Of a stretch of 64,000 nt of DNA, positions 22,731 to 35,856 are shown piece after piece (position 1 is the stretch's first letter; each line of letters begins with the position of its first letter). This stretch comes from Usnea hakonensis. Taxonomy: Eukaryota > Ascomycota > Lecanoromycetes > Lecanorales > Parmeliaceae. The stretch is taken from NCBI GenBank assembly GCA_013423325.1, contig BLJB01000119.1:124001-188000 (forward strand). The letters run 5' to 3'. Under the pieces are notes generated by a model, which ran no database searches, had not been told where the DNA came from, and worked only from the letters and a program-made list of their open reading frames with translations. A program made the position numbers and the translations under genes.

Positions 22731-25254
22731 GTTGGATGGCGCCTCCAAGGACAGAAATCCAGAATGGAATAGCGATCTGTGTAGAAAAGGAAGTGGGAAA
22801 TATGCTTCAAAAGCTCGTCCGTTGGCTTCCAGGTGTGGTAATGGTAGTGGTGGTTTTAAAGGACTCGGACAATCTCCGCCTGCGGTTGGCTGCTCTAGCT
22901 CGCCAAGCCGATGTTTTTCTTTTGCTTCCTCCTCCTACAATTGTACGACACAGAATCTTGCTCTACGATGTCTACATCTTTGATATCATTGCTCAAGATC
23001 ATGCCTGGATGATTTCTACAGGGGGCAGAATTGCGAAGCTCCAATGATTAAGACCATAACGTACCGAGCTATCTTGTATTTGATGGGTTCTTGCTTAGAA
23101 ACAGTTGTATTAAGATAATCTTATTATGGGGCCTTCTTGATATGTACATGCCAAAGAAGAGAGTCTGATAGAATCAAAAATATTCACTGGATTGGTATCG
23201 GACATCATTAGTCAACTACCTTTCCTGAAAGACGGCACTAACAGCAGTCTAATCGAAAGATTGACAGGCTTTGGAACAATCGAGCGGCCACAACGACCGT
23301 CTGGATAAGGGAGACGAGGACAACTGATCGATCCACAATCACTGGACGATGAAAGCATAGTTTGATCCCGTGTGCTTGTCCACAGCTTTTTCTCACCTAC
23401 CTTGCAATGTCCTTTCAATGCTCTCACGTGAAAACCTTCATACTCTTCAACATGTAGACTAAAGCTGGAGTCTAGTGTACGTATCGATGGGCAGATGAGG
23501 GAGCACAAGGTCTCGCTGTCACGAAGGTAGATCTCCCAGTGCATGTGAGGTGACCTAACGGCAATCTATGTTAGCCCAAAGGTCATTCCATCTTTCGCGT
23601 GGGTGACAAGCAGCATTGGTATAAAGTGTTCTCGATCAGACTTCCAAGGAAAGCATAATTGAATGCGCACATGATTCTGGCGGCTTAATAGGTTCGTGCA
23701 CCAGTTCGCGTGAAAACTGCGAATGTGGAATGTGTTTCATCATAGAGAGGCAGGTGTAGGAGACAACCAGAGAGATGCAGCTTACAGTACTGATGGCAGC
23801 GAAGAGCTAAGCGGTACACCCCAGGTCCTCAAGTTGTCGAGCTATCGGGGTTGCCAAAGTCAGGATGTTTCCCTATAAGTAGAGACCGGTTAGCCAACAA
23901 TACTGAGATGGCGGTAGTGACAGCAGGTTGCATGGTAACATTTGATGGTCAGACTGGTGTACTGGCAAGTAGCAGATGCCCGGCGAAGGGCATCCGATGG
24001 ATTGGTCTCTTCAAGGTCGACTCAGGTGGGAAAAGAAGACTTTTTATATGATTGTCATCATCCCAATGTGTGTAGAGTAATAGTGGTGGAGAGTGCGTCA
24101 TTACGTACCTTGAGCATGATCAGAAGAATGTTTGTTCATATAATCAAACATTTTAGAATTAAATGAAACGATGCTGACCGAAATAATATTTTAATGACGA
24201 GGATGATAATAATAACAACAACAACAATAGTACTTTAATAATGACGATACAGTGATACAGTAAGGAGGATGATAATATTGTTCTTTAAAGTAGTGTGGCA
24301 TGAGAATTAAAGAATTGAAAGACGGGAATAAAGAAATAATTGATAGAATGTCTCGTGGAGGTGCCCGGCTCTGGTATTATTTTTGTTAGGAACCAAGCGA
24401 ATTAGTGGATAGACTATAATGAAAGAGGCTTAGCTCTCTTGTACCTGGCCAATGCCCAGCGCCGAAGAGATGAGCTCGAGCCTGGATGAGGAAACAGATG
24501 ATACTATTTGGAGTCATTATTTGGCTCATTGCTGACGAGTGGGAGTCTTGTTTTGTTCACCTGTTGTGATATATTATTATTTATTTTATTTATTAGATAT
24601 TGCTTTCGCTGACTTTTCTTGCCCTCCTCGACCCTCGCTTTTCCCGGAAAGTCAAGTCTCATTGGTTGGAGATCTGAGCGTAATCCCGCCATTCTGTCGC
24701 AATCAAGAGAGCGTGACTCGGACAGAAATCGAAGAAAAACAAAACAGCCCTGATTCTGAAGGAGTGCACCCTAAATTTGATACTGGAATCGGAGATTGAA
24801 AGAGGCTGGTGGGGCGAGACGTTTGGGCCTTTTTGCGAGCTGCACTCCAACGTTCATCCACTCACCTGCCGACCTGAGCGACTGCGGCGACCTTTTCTTA
24901 CCTGCGCCTCGTTTGCAGTTACTATTCCAGCGCTCTGGACGCGCCAGCGACTTCATAATCTCACACCTGATCGAGTCGATATGTTGACATCCTCAGCCCA
25001 AATTTCAAGGAACTCTTAGTACTCTCATCGGTGGGAAGGGAGAAAGATACACGCTAAATCCTATTGGGAACGTATCTATGAGAGATTGTCACGTCCTGCA
25101 AAGAAAATTATACAAATCTAACGATAAACCCTCACCCTGTCCGCACTGTGATTGTGTGTGAGGGTCCCCCGCTCTTGCCCGAGGAAAACGACCCATACGC
25201 CTTCTTACATATCCTTCGATTATCACAAATCAGCACCCTCCTTGCGTTCAAAAT
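22731..25254. other. Gene-free divergent interval, VMA2 / ptaB-like
   Basis: About 2.5 kb, long for this window. A 110-residue minus-strand open frame at 23212-23544 is Cys/Ser-rich and matches nothing I know. AT-rich trinucleotide stretches lie at 24180-24240 and near 24565-24600. The last 300 bases are a plausible long 5' leader for the ptaB-like gene. Confidence 0.5.
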
Positions 25255-26661
25255 ATGGCACAAATGGCCATGGCACAACCATTTCCTACACACCCTGGCA
25301 TGGGCGGCCACCCTGGCGTTACTCATGGAGGGCAGCCAATGGTTCATGGACACCCATCGAATCAAGGTGTACCGGTGGGACAACAAGCTGGAGTGTCGAT
25401 GGGTCCCCAAATACATCCACAGGGAGGGCCACAGGTTAGCCAAGCGGGACCTATGATGGGCGGGATGATGCAGGGTGGCGGGCCGCCAGGTGTATCTGGG
25501 GTGGGACCGAGCCAGCATGCCCTGTCTCACTTGAATCCACATCAAAATCAGCAGTTGTATGCACAGCAGCAGCAACAACAACAGCAGCAGATGCAACATG
25601 TCTGTAAGTTATGTGTCTTATCTCTGTCATGATTCCATGAGCTTCATCCTCGTCCTAGACCAGTCTCACTACTTAGACACCATCGAATGCGGTCGTGGTG
25701 CCGTTTGTTTGCTGTCCGATCAGCATGCATCTTCCAATTCGAGGCTCAACCTCTTTCCAGACTCTATCAAGTCTGCTCACTGATTGCTACATACGATTGT
25801 AACCTGAAAGCGACGACGGCTTATTGCTCTAAGCTGACCCAATCTTGATAGTGGCCAACAATCCACTCGCTGCACAGCGTCATGCACAAGCCCAAGCCCA
25901 AGCCCAAGCTGCAGCTCAACAACAAATGTCGCAGCAACAGCATCAACAGCAGCGTGCTTTACAGCACCAGATAATGATGCAGCAGCAGCAGCAGCAACAA
26001 CAACAACAACAGCAAGCAAATGGAATGATTCCCAATAGTGGCAATCAGGGAATAAATCAGCAGCAATTCATTCAAAATAACGCCGGCATGCGTGGCGTCA
26101 GCTTGACTCCCCACCTACAACAGGCCCAGCAGCGAACCCATCAGAATGCACAGCTGGCACATGTACAGCAACAAGCTCAATTGCATGCGCAGCAACAAGC
26201 AGTAGCTCAGCAGCAGCAACACCAAAATGCCCAGCAAAATGCTCAGCAACAAGCTCATCAGCAGCAACAACAACAGGCGGCACAAATGCAACTCACCATA
26301 CAAGCCAGTCAAGCGGCAAGTACGCAAGGCCAACCAGCTCCACAACCGCAGATGAACGTTCAGACTCAGGTGCCACCCGTACCTGACCCTGTTGCGGCGG
26401 CGGCGGCAGCACGACAGCAGCAGCAGCAGATACAAATGCAACAGCAACATCAACAGCAGCAGCAGCAGCAGCAGGCACAGCAGCAACAGCAACAACAGCA
26501 GGCGCAACAGCAACAACAGCAGGCGCAGCAGCAACAACAGCAGCAACAGCAACACCAGCAGCAGCAGCAGCAGCAGCAGCAACAGGCTCAGCAGCACCAA
26601 CAGCAGCAACATCAGCAGCAACAATCTCAAGCTGCCCAAAACCAGGCCGCCCAACAACGGG

Positions 26662-26693
<32 letters not shown>

Positions 26694-28484
26694 GCTGCCC
26701 AAAGTCAGGCTGCTCAGCAACTACGAGAGCAACAGCAGCAACAGCAGCAGCAACAGCAGGCCGCTCAACACCAGCAGCAGCAACAGCAGCAGCAGCAACA
26801 ACAACATTTGCAGCAGCAACAGCAGCAGCAACAGAATCAGCAAAATCCGCAGCAGCAGCCCAACCCGCAGCAGCAGCAAGCCCAACAGCAACATGTCCAG
26901 CATCAGCAACAACAGCAACATGCTGCTACTGCCATGGGCACAAACCGCATGGCGAACCATATGGGTACAAGCGGTATCCTAAAACTTTTAAATTTCGCCG
27001 ATCATCTTACCCAAAGTTCCGAAAGCCCCAGCCCAAGGTCTCAACAGAACGGTCGACTAGATGAGACTCATCAAAACCAAGCGCAAGCTCCCAAACAAGC
27101 CAATGATCTTTCTTATTGGCACTCGTTCGTGGAGACCTTCTTCTCCCAGAAGGGTGTGCTCAGACAATCATTATGGTCTTCCGAAACCAAAGAGAGCAAA
27201 GTATTCGAGCTATCAACGCCGAGTCTGCCTAGGTACTATTGGGCGCATTTCAATAGTGGGGTCACAAATCTCCAGATGACATTTTCGAACGCCATCGAGA
27301 AAGTTCTGCCTGGGGTAGGCCATTCCATCGAAAGCCCCAAGTCAAACTTTGTCTATTGGTTCACGAACGGCCACCAGGTACCTCAAGATTCTCCCAAAAT
27401 TTGCTTGCGTGCACGACTGACTCGGAATAGCTTGTTTGTCAGGGTAATCTCAGGTGTCAATTTGACCAGAGTTGGAAAATCGACCTTTTAGAAATGAACA
27501 CCGTTGAGCACAGCGAATATGTACCCCGCCTCCAGCTAATACGAAGTGCCGTAGAATCTCCAGAGATCAAGCAATCCCCTAATACTAGCAAAGCTTCAGG
27601 AAAACGAGCTCAGCAACAGCGTCAGAAGCAACAGCAGGCTCAAGATCAGCCAGCACCGAAGGTACCATCATCGATGGTAACGGAATACGGTGTGACCAGT
27701 GGGGCCCAAACATATCTGGAGGTAAGTAACCCCAAAGCTCCTGTCGTCACCCTCTAAACTCACCAATCCTTTCTTCCAGTTGGCAGAAACCTTGTCAATC
27801 ATGGCAAACCTCTTCTCCTTCGCTCAATCCCACGATCACCTCTCCGCCTCTGACGCCCTCGCACAATATTGCCAAAACATTGCCGTCCAACAGCATCAAC
27901 AGCATCAACAGCACCAACAGCTACTGCAACAACAACAACAACAACACCAACACCAACAGCAGCAGCAGCAACAACAACAACATCAACTACAGCAACAAAA
28001 CCAACAAGCACAATTCAACCCTCAACTCCACCACCCGAGTCAGCAACAACACAACCTGAATCCGCAATTCCAACCACCTGCTCACTTTCTTTCCCCGGCC
28101 CAAGCCGCTCATCTCGCTCTTCCTGGTCAAAACAATACGAATCCCACGGCCTCTCCTGCTACGCTCTCTAATCATCCTACGCCGTCCATGCAGAATCTCG
28201 CACTCCAGAATTCAATGGGTGGTCCTACGAGCGTTGGGATGGCTCACCAAGCCTCTCATCAGGGTACCAATCCGAGCAACGCCGGCACGCCCGCAGGCGG
28301 GAGCGCAACTGCAAGTCCCAACGTTACGGGAAAGAGAAGGCGACCTAGTGTCGCGCAGGGCAAGGGTGAGATGGGAGAAGAGGTGATGGAGGTCAACGGC
28401 ATGGCTGGAACCGGTGGGCAGCTGGGTGCCAAGGTGAAAGCGAGTCCGAGCGTCCGAGGCAAACGGCAGAAGGGTAATGGCTAG
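25255..28484 (+). CDS. ptaB: LIM-domain-binding transcriptional co-regulator (PtaB/Mfg1-like)
   Basis: Exons 25255..25603, 25852..27377, 27443..27721, 27780..28484 give 952 aa. Introns are 248, 65 and 58 nt. A LIM-binding (LDB/NLI) domain at ~530-720 reads YWHSFVETFFSQKGVLRQSL, then FVYWFTNGHQ joined across intron 2 to GNLRCQFDQSWKIDLLE and NTVEHSEYVPRLQLI. The rest is low complexity: Gly/Met/His at the N-terminus, a Gln region of several hundred residues (CAG/CAA mixed) at ~125-480, and a second Gln tract in exon 4. By family knowledge such proteins partner SomA/Flo8-type factors to control adhesion, biofilm and development from the nucleus. The C-terminus has basic KRRRP and RGKRQK patches, possible nuclear localisation signals. 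Confidence 0.9.
25978..26925 (+). repeat. Long imperfect CAG/CAA (polyglutamine) tract
   Basis: Nearly continuous CAG/CAA triplets inside exon 2 of the ptaB-like gene, broken by Ala, His and other codons. The longest uninterrupted runs are 8-11 Gln. Mixed CAG and CAA codons limit slippage compared with pure CAG. On the opposite strand this gives a spurious poly-Leu reading frame. Confidence 0.9.
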
Positions 28485-29520
28485 TGTAGAGGGGATAAAG
28501 AGGTGGGGACGGGCCGAGTGAAGATAAGACAGAATACGGACTGGGGGGGCCTTTATATTACGATTCAGCGACGGCGTTCATGGAAGGTGTTGGAGAGGAG
28601 GAAGTCTTGCCTTTGCTCTTGGGTTGGGTCCATGGCGTCAAGGGAGGTTTACGAATTGGTGTGAGGGAGGTATCCTTTTTTCCGGCGCGTGGGGAAGTGG
28701 GCCAGGTCGTCTTAGCAGCTATTATAGTAGCAAGCGTCTGGATATAGATTACGCTACCTTACCGCGAGAAATCCCTATTGGGTATCGTTGGGTTCGAAAT
28801 GTAGACTATATGCAAATGTGTGAGTGGAGTGAAGTTGGGTCGATGTCCGGGGTGCTATCGCTGTTGGATAAAGTACGGACGTGGGGAATGAAATGAGTGG
28901 AGAAGGTTTTATACGCAATTGATCGCTCGTGCATAGATGGAGATCGCCCATGCATGAATGAAACGTCCCCTTATAAGGACGAATTTATGTACAAAGTCAG
29001 AAAGCTTCGAAGTGGTGTGTATGACATAGCTACAGCCACCCTAAGGAAAAAAAAAACAGCCATGTTCCCCAAGCAAAATCCCTGTCGCAGGAAAGGGCCA
29101 ATCTAAGGGGTCTCTGTCTGTCTGGCTCACGGAGTTGGCGTTCTGGGATAATGTAAAAAGAAAGAAAGCAAAAAAATTCGCGCGCAAAGGTAACCACCGC
29201 CCTTCCTGTCGCCACCGTTCAGGATATTCCAGAGAAAAAGGACCTGTCAAGCATCTTGTAGACAAAAGGCACATCGCAGTCATGGTCATCTCAGTGAGTC
29301 CCGCTACAGCCAGGGCGTTAGCAGCTCAGCCCAGCGAAAACGGAAAAGATCGAGCTCTTCACATTATGAGAAATGTAAGGCAAACGTAGGCTGCTGGGTG
29401 GTGTATGTATGGCACATTCTGCTCATGGTCATCGCATAATCATCAAGCAATTCATCGTTCACGCAAAGATTTTTCGCATTTCGTACGGTTGTCACGCAAG
29501 TCGGATATCACGTATTCACG
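28485..29520. other. Intergenic, convergent 3' ends
   Basis: About 1 kb between the 3' ends of the ptaB-like gene and the KH-domain gene. Two plus-strand open frames (28624-28896, 28897-29106) have no recognisable content. Presumed untranslated and terminator sequence. Confidence 0.5.
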
Positions 29521-31504
29521 TCACGAGCCTGGGGGACCTTGGGCTTGGGGGTTTTGCTGGCCTTGATTCTGGGCTTGATAGCTAGAATACCACAGAGCGA
29601 GATAGTTCTCATAGCCGCCATACGCTGCATAGGGATCTGCTCCTCCAGCGGAGCCTCCGGGTTGCTGCTGCTGCTGCGGGTTTTGTTGGTTACCATACAG
29701 CTGCTGCTGGTACTGATTCGGCGGTTGGGAATAGTGTGGTTCGTTGTTGTATTGGTTTTGGTGCTCTGATGGTCGGCCACGCCCGCTGTTCTTCTCTTGC
29801 TGAGGGAAAGCGTCAGACACTTCGGGACAAGAGAGACCAGGAGGCTTACCACTGCATGGACTTTCTCCATAATCGCGTTTTTCGCTCGCTCGATGGAATC
29901 TCGCGACCCCACTAGCCCAATATCGCGTTCGAAGTCTTGTCCAGCGGCTGGAGAAACGTTAATCTTGCAGCCGGTGTTAGCTTGCATGTCCTTGATCGTT
30001 TCGCCTCCTGGTGGAAAGGTCAGTAACTGCAGATAGCGCCTAAGGTACACGATACGGACCTTTGCCGATAATCATGCCAACTGCCTCCGATGGCACGGAG
30101 ATCTTGTCATTGATCTTCTCGCCATCTCCTCCGCCAAACGCAGGTCCACCTCGGTCTCGAGTATCTCCGCCTTTCGCAGCCAGACTCTTTGTATCACTCT
30201 CAACAATCTCCATGATGAGATCCTTCGCCATGGCTGCTGCTTGCGGCGTACCAATGAGGTTCACTGGCCGCAAACCGTTCACACTCTTTTCCTCTCCTAC
30301 GATATTGACGTGGCATGCGCTCCGCTCTTGCAGATCGCGAATTGTCTCTCCTCCTCTTCCTATGATTAGGCCAACGGTGCGATTAGGTACCATAATCTGA
30401 GAGGTATCTTCTCCAGGCCGAAGAGCTGGCTGCTGCATTCCAGCGACCTTGGACATGCCTCCTCCGACGTTCATGTTCCGATCCGCTGGTGGAGGTGCTC
30501 TACCGCTTGCAGATGGGCCGTTGCCATTCTCTTCGATAATACGGAATATCTCTGTCTTCGCATTTTCTCGCGCCGTCCGACTCCCAGAGATTTTGCATTG
30601 GCGCATTGGCCCGCTCTCTTCGGGGCCAGTGATGAATTGTACCCTGGTCGAGGTACTTGCCTCCACGCGTCTCAAATTCTCCCCTTGACGACCAATTATA
30701 AGACCGACTAGGCTCGATTCAATAGGGATCGTTTCATTGCCTTCATCATCTGCACGGGCAGGTCCACCGAAGCCTCGTCCTGGTGGCGGAGTAAACCGAG
30801 AGCCAGGAGCTGGGCCACCAAAGTTAGGAGAAAACGATCTCTCACGTCCGTATGTCAGGCTTATGTGTCGTCGTGGCTCCTCGCGGCGCTCGTCACGGTA
30901 CGGATTATGACCGTCTCGAAAACCATCTCGTGGCATTCGGCCTGGAGACCTTGAGCGTGAGCGTGATGGTCTGTAATAACGCCCGGAAAATCGAGGATCG
31001 CCGTCACGGTTTGGTGCTGGAAACGACAATGTTTATTAGCCTCCTGATCATGCCGTACCTGGAATTGGATAGAGACGAAGGAATGTTGTAAACTCACTGC
31101 CACTACCTCGCAGACCATTCTGAGGAACCCCCTTCTCTGCAGCAATACTACGAGCTCTTGTGACAGCGTCTGCTAAGCTGACCGAACCTGAATGAACAGG
31201 CTTGATATTGCTTATGTCAATAATGCCTGAGTTGCTTGGTCGCGGAAGCGCATATGGGGTTGACCCAGGTGGAGCACTGGCTGCATTACCTAGTGATGGG
31301 TACGGCGGAGGGTACGCTTGATGAGGAGGTTGCTGCGGAGGGGCTTGATGAGATAGAGGTTGCTGGGGCGGATGTTGCGACTGGGTCAGAGTTCCTCCAG
31401 CTGTTGTATATGCGGTCAGGTCAAAGAGCCTATAGTGGTTAGGGGTGTCCAGGAGGCTCACCTAAGGCAGCCAGGATATCTGATATGTTCGGCTTGTCCG
31501 ACAT
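29521..31504 (-). CDS. Triple KH-domain RNA-binding protein (FUBP/KHSRP-like)
   Basis: Exons complement(31462..31504, 31098..31400, 30060..31016, 29850..30007, 29521..29799) give 579 aa; introns of 61, 81, 52 and 50 nt restore frame. KH1 at ~211-275 (VGLIIGRQGENLRR), KH2 at ~320-390 (VGLIIGRGGETIRDLQ) and KH3 at ~420-490 (VGMIIGK joined across intron 3 to GGETIKDMQ) all keep the GxxG loop, so single-stranded nucleic-acid binding is expected. A Pro/Gln-rich N-terminus is followed by an Arg/Ser/Arg/Gly region (SRSRSRSPGRM, RGFGG) typical of splicing-linked factors. The C-terminus is Gln/Tyr-rich with AAYGGYENYLALWYSSYQ, resembling the Tyr-rich tails of FUBP proteins. Likely nuclear mRNA-processing factor; the exact role is unknown. 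Confidence 0.92.
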
Positions 31505-32984
31505 TATCAAGTATAACCTGGGAGCTACAAGTTGAAACGGACCTAGAGTAGTGAAAGAGATGCGGTTCAACTTTGCAGATGGCCAGGTTTCATCGTGTAG
31601 ATTTGACGAATTGTAAGAATGTGATTGAATGTAATGCGGTAGATTGTAGAGGAATGGTAAGTAGTGTAAAGTGTAAGTGATAAATGTACAGGAGGAATTC
31701 GTTTATGCTGCTAGAGCTGACGAAAACAAAAATGGTCAGCCCGCAAATAAGTGCCAAGACTTGTGTCACCATGCTCGCGCCTGTCCCCCTTAGCGTCAAT
31801 TTAGCGTACGTGTGCCAAGCACCAATAAATGGACCTCGACTACGTGCAACCTCAAACTATCAGTACTTAACAGCTAGGGAAATGTCGCTCACATAGGTAG
31901 TTATCTCAGTATACGAGTAAGTGAAAATGGCAAGACAAGCTATATTCAGCGTAGGGTGCGGCTTTGAGTCACCCACGATGGATGCTAGGCTTATTTTCAG
32001 AACTCTGATACTCTTTTGCACTCATGGTGAGATGCTGTCCCGACTACCTTGAGACCTGTAATGGCTTGGAATCGACAGTGGAAGTGCTTGAAATGGGAAG
32101 GGGCTCGATTTGGACAGTAGTGCACATACCAAGTGAGCTCTGTAGCGGGCACGGGTTGAAATTGAGTGGCAGTGGGGGATGAGTCGATGGTAATTCGACC
32201 TATGCAGTATTAATGCATTAAGCCAGCATCAATCAGCACTAGAGCCAGAATGCATAATTGACCTCACGTGGGACATGGTAAGATACCTTAGTTGCTTGGA
32301 TAGCATTAGCTGCTGAGCAGCGTGGATCTCATACTAACTCTCACATCTCCATTGCAAAGCATCTCAGGATTTTTCATACCCGAGTATTTACTGACCCAAG
32401 TGCTAAATTCCGCCAATCTTCCCTATCCTCGTTATGAGGTGCCTGGATGTTGAATCTTGCATAGCGCCTGAAGTAGGCCTCTATCAAGGTTCCGCAGAAT
32501 ACTCCAGAAGAAGGAGAGTCTGAGCAAGCTTGTTCAATTCTGCAGACACATCTCTGATTAGGTGCATTTACATCAGTCTAGAAACACTTTCAGCGGGGTC
32601 CCTAAGGATTCTCTGAATGCAAGGATTATTGGCACATAACGGGAGAATCACCTGCTCAAGAAAATTGTTGATGTGAGGAGCAGTGACTGCTTCGTGGACG
32701 AGCCCACTTGAAAGCATTTTTTGTATGTCAAAGTTTCCTGGGTCCTTGCAGCACCGGACTTAGGTGGGAAATGGAAGCTTCTCGAATCCATCAGATTTTG
32801 TGTCGATTAAAGTGACATCTGCTGAAAATAAACAAAAACTGATATAAAGCGGCGGCCGTCTCCTAGTGGCAACTTGACCATCGTACTCAAATTTCTGATC
32901 TTAAAACTACTACAATCCGCATACATAGTCCGCATCCTCCGTTTGCCTTGGTAGATGAAGATCTAGTGCTAAACATGCAAGACA
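31505..32984. other. Gene-free divergent interval
   Basis: About 1.5 kb upstream of both the KH gene (minus) and the MYND-like gene (plus). No open frame here looks like protein. No repeat or RNA gene seen. Confidence 0.5.
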
Positions 32985-35856
32985 ATGGATTCTCAGAAGG
33001 GCATAAACGGTCACAGCGGTAAGTCTCACACCCTTGAAGCACCTCCCAGCAAATACGCCTGACGTGTAACCTGAGACGTGGTAGGAACAACAGCAGTTGT
33101 TATTACTGTGGGCGAACAAGATCAACCCGGAGATAGCGAGCATGAGTTTCAATTGAGTAGAGTGCCCATATATCTCATTCGTGGAGAAGAGGGTGTTTTT
33201 CAAGCTCTTAATGTCCCAGCGCGCAATGAAGTAGCGCGTAAGAGTCCGGGCTTGCTAAAGGGCATTGTGGCTAAAGCTCTCCAACGTCAAGCGAAATTAG
33301 AGGGCTCTTTCAAAGGTACTGACATTGTTGTCCACTGGAAGGGAAGCGAAATCCCTTTCCACATTGAATTCGAATTTTGCGTGTTGAACAAAACTTGTTA
33401 TCACTTGGCTTCTATAAGGAACCTCAAAACAAACGGTCCGGTTAGTGCATTACTTCACGCTTTTTTGACTAGTCTGAAAAAAACAGGACCTATATGCACA
33501 GAGTATTGCTCCACTTGCAAAGATTTTCTTGAGCAAATCACCGGTAGGTCTACAGAGATGGCGCCTTTTTGTCATTAGCTTAGGTGTTATGCTCACAGTG
33601 TGTTAGGAAAGCCGCTTACCACACTTTCCATTTATATGGGCGCAGATTTCAAGTGATAACCGGTTCAGAAGCGATGCCCAAGATCAACAAACAAGCGAAA
33701 CTATACACCATGCTCAGCAAATACGGAATCAGTATAATAGCCTAGATGAGATCGACATCGACACTGCGGAAGCGACGGCTGGAAGGATTAATGCTGGCAA
33801 GATTCTTTCTAGTCTTCTGGTCTACTTGACGTTGCCTAAGCCTCGCACAAAGGAAGCTATAATGTCGACAGAGCAAAAGGATGCTCGACCTACGCACAGA
33901 GCTTCCTCGCTTGTCTCGGAGCAGCTGGAACCAACCTTAACAGCGGAGAAAATTCATAGTCTTGCGGCAGCATCGCAGCACAAGCGAGTAGCGTCCAACA
34001 CACAAAAAGAACTTGGTGGGGTGATAGTCACCGAGAGATCTAGTCTTCGAGAGAGCTGTGTACCGAATCCGTCGAACGCTGGGAGAAATCTGCCTGAAGA
34101 GCATCCTGCTATGGGGATGTCCGGGAGAGGAAAGAAGGGGTCTAAGAAGAAGAACCAAGGCCGGAAGCAAAAATTGATTGAACGAAGGAAGAATACAGCT
34201 ACTTCCACGACAAGTGCCTATCCCACGCAACGACCTCCACGCAAGAAGCCGGCGAGGGAACCGAATACTATCAATGAGTGTTCAGAGAGAAAATGTCTTC
34301 GATCTGAAGAGCGTGACGTAGAAGAAGTGTCAACTAGCACCAGGCCCGAGCCTACATGGGAATCTGATCATGAGAAAGATCCGTCAGAGCCATTGCTGAT
34401 ATCTGGGGAGTCTTCGGAGAAGGACAGCGCTCTTCTAGACTCTGCTGCACACGAACACGACCCGTCAAATGCTTTTACAGCAGACAAGATACTCGATCCA
34501 CAATCCAATGTAACTGACTTCCAATGTCCTCCAAGCAAGGTTATCCACGGCGAGGATCTAATCGTTGCCACGGACAAGCCAGCCTTGTTTCTACCAACAA
34601 CATCAACTCAAGAGTACGGACGTGGTGCCCGAGGTCTATTGTGGGCTTACGCGACAAACACAAAGGTTGATGACTCTTTAGAGGATGCAGGAATATGGCT
34701 CTGGAGGAAACCAAAGACACACTTCCGTTCTAAACCCCTGTTTCACATCGACAGATTCGGTCGTTCTGTCTTAGCTCCAGTCGTCGTTTCCCACAACAGA
34801 GTGGGGAATCATGAGCCAATCGTCGAATTTGATGGGAGCATTGTCCACGTAGTGCCCTGCGAGCAGTCTTGGGAGGATGTCCGATCTCATGAATGCCACC
34901 CTGATTTTCTTACCGCATGGAAGTTGGCCGAGTATCAAGCCAGCGAAGCAGCCGGCTACCAGGTCTGGCGCTATGATAAGAATCTACTTCAGTGTCGTAA
35001 GCCTGGCTGCGAGGCCATGATTTCGGATTACGACCATTCAGCAATCGTCTGCTTGGGCTGCGGGCCAAAAAGCTCGGTCCGGTACTGTTGCTTAAAGCAT
35101 CAAATGGACGATATTGAAGGTCATTGGAAAGAATGTGGTTCTTGGATATTTAGGTTGGCAGGGGTGATTGACTACACCAGCGCACCTAGCAAATTCGCCC
35201 GACTGTGCCCGGCAATCAAACAGGAACATGGATCTAGAACCGGCGCTCTGTATCGTCAAATACTCTTTTGCACGCTGTCCTGTGGTCATTATACGCTTTT
35301 TGATCCCACCTCGGGTCACCGTGAGACCTTGAGCTGGCCAAAGCAAGATCCAAAGTGGCGAAAGATGGATCAATGCATTGAGCGCCTACTCAACATCGTC
35401 TTCCTCGACAGCTGGAATCTCAACATCTTGGGGTATATTTATCGCGTGTTGCGTCAACTCCTACGATCTCAAGGTCAATGGTCCGAACGTACGGAGCAAT
35501 CCCTGAAGCTACAAATGGAAGCGGAGTTCAGCGGTTACAAAGTCAACACAAAATGGCACAATGACGATGATCCCTGCCAGTGCGAATGGTCTGGCAGAAT
35601 TCTCCCCCGACATGACCATTTGTCAACATGCCGGGAGTATGCGCCGACTGCAAGCGACTATGGTCCGGTCCGGCGTCCGAAATACATGCAAGAAATCGTT
35701 GAAGACTATGAAGCAAAATCCTGGCTATTGAGGGCATGGCAGCAGCAACATCCAGAGCAGAATAATTGGCGTTCTAGGGCTGCTGGGCATGGTTTCCCGG
35801 ACGTGGGATTCGTCGGAGATATTCATGAGTCGGCTTCAGGCTGGATCGGGTGGTGA
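32985..35856 (+). CDS. MYND-like zinc-finger protein of unknown function
   Basis: Exons 32985..33018, 33085..33547 and 33612..35856 give 913 aa. Intron 1 is clear (GTAAGT..TAG). The second junction is less sure: only GTCTAC..AAG (33548..33611) keeps frame, although a better-looking GTAGGT donor lies four bases upstream. Residues ~627-670 form a MYND-like finger: CRKPGC, then CLGC, RYCCLKHQ, and HWKEC. The usual Cys after YC-x3 is His. A basic segment (SGRGKKGSKKKNQ) near residue 335 could be a nuclear signal. The C-terminal ~200 residues, rich in Trp and Cys with DPCQCEW and HDHLSTCREY, look like a second conserved domain I cannot name. The N-terminal ~165 residues are also unrecognised. Confidence 0.65.

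Noticed and set aside
23212..23544. 110-residue minus-strand open frame as a gene
   Set aside because: No recognised motif, no convincing start context or splice partner; kept only as a note.
26115..26720. 201-residue poly-Leu open frame opposite the polyglutamine region
   Set aside because: It is the complement of CAG/CAA codons, with no conserved content.
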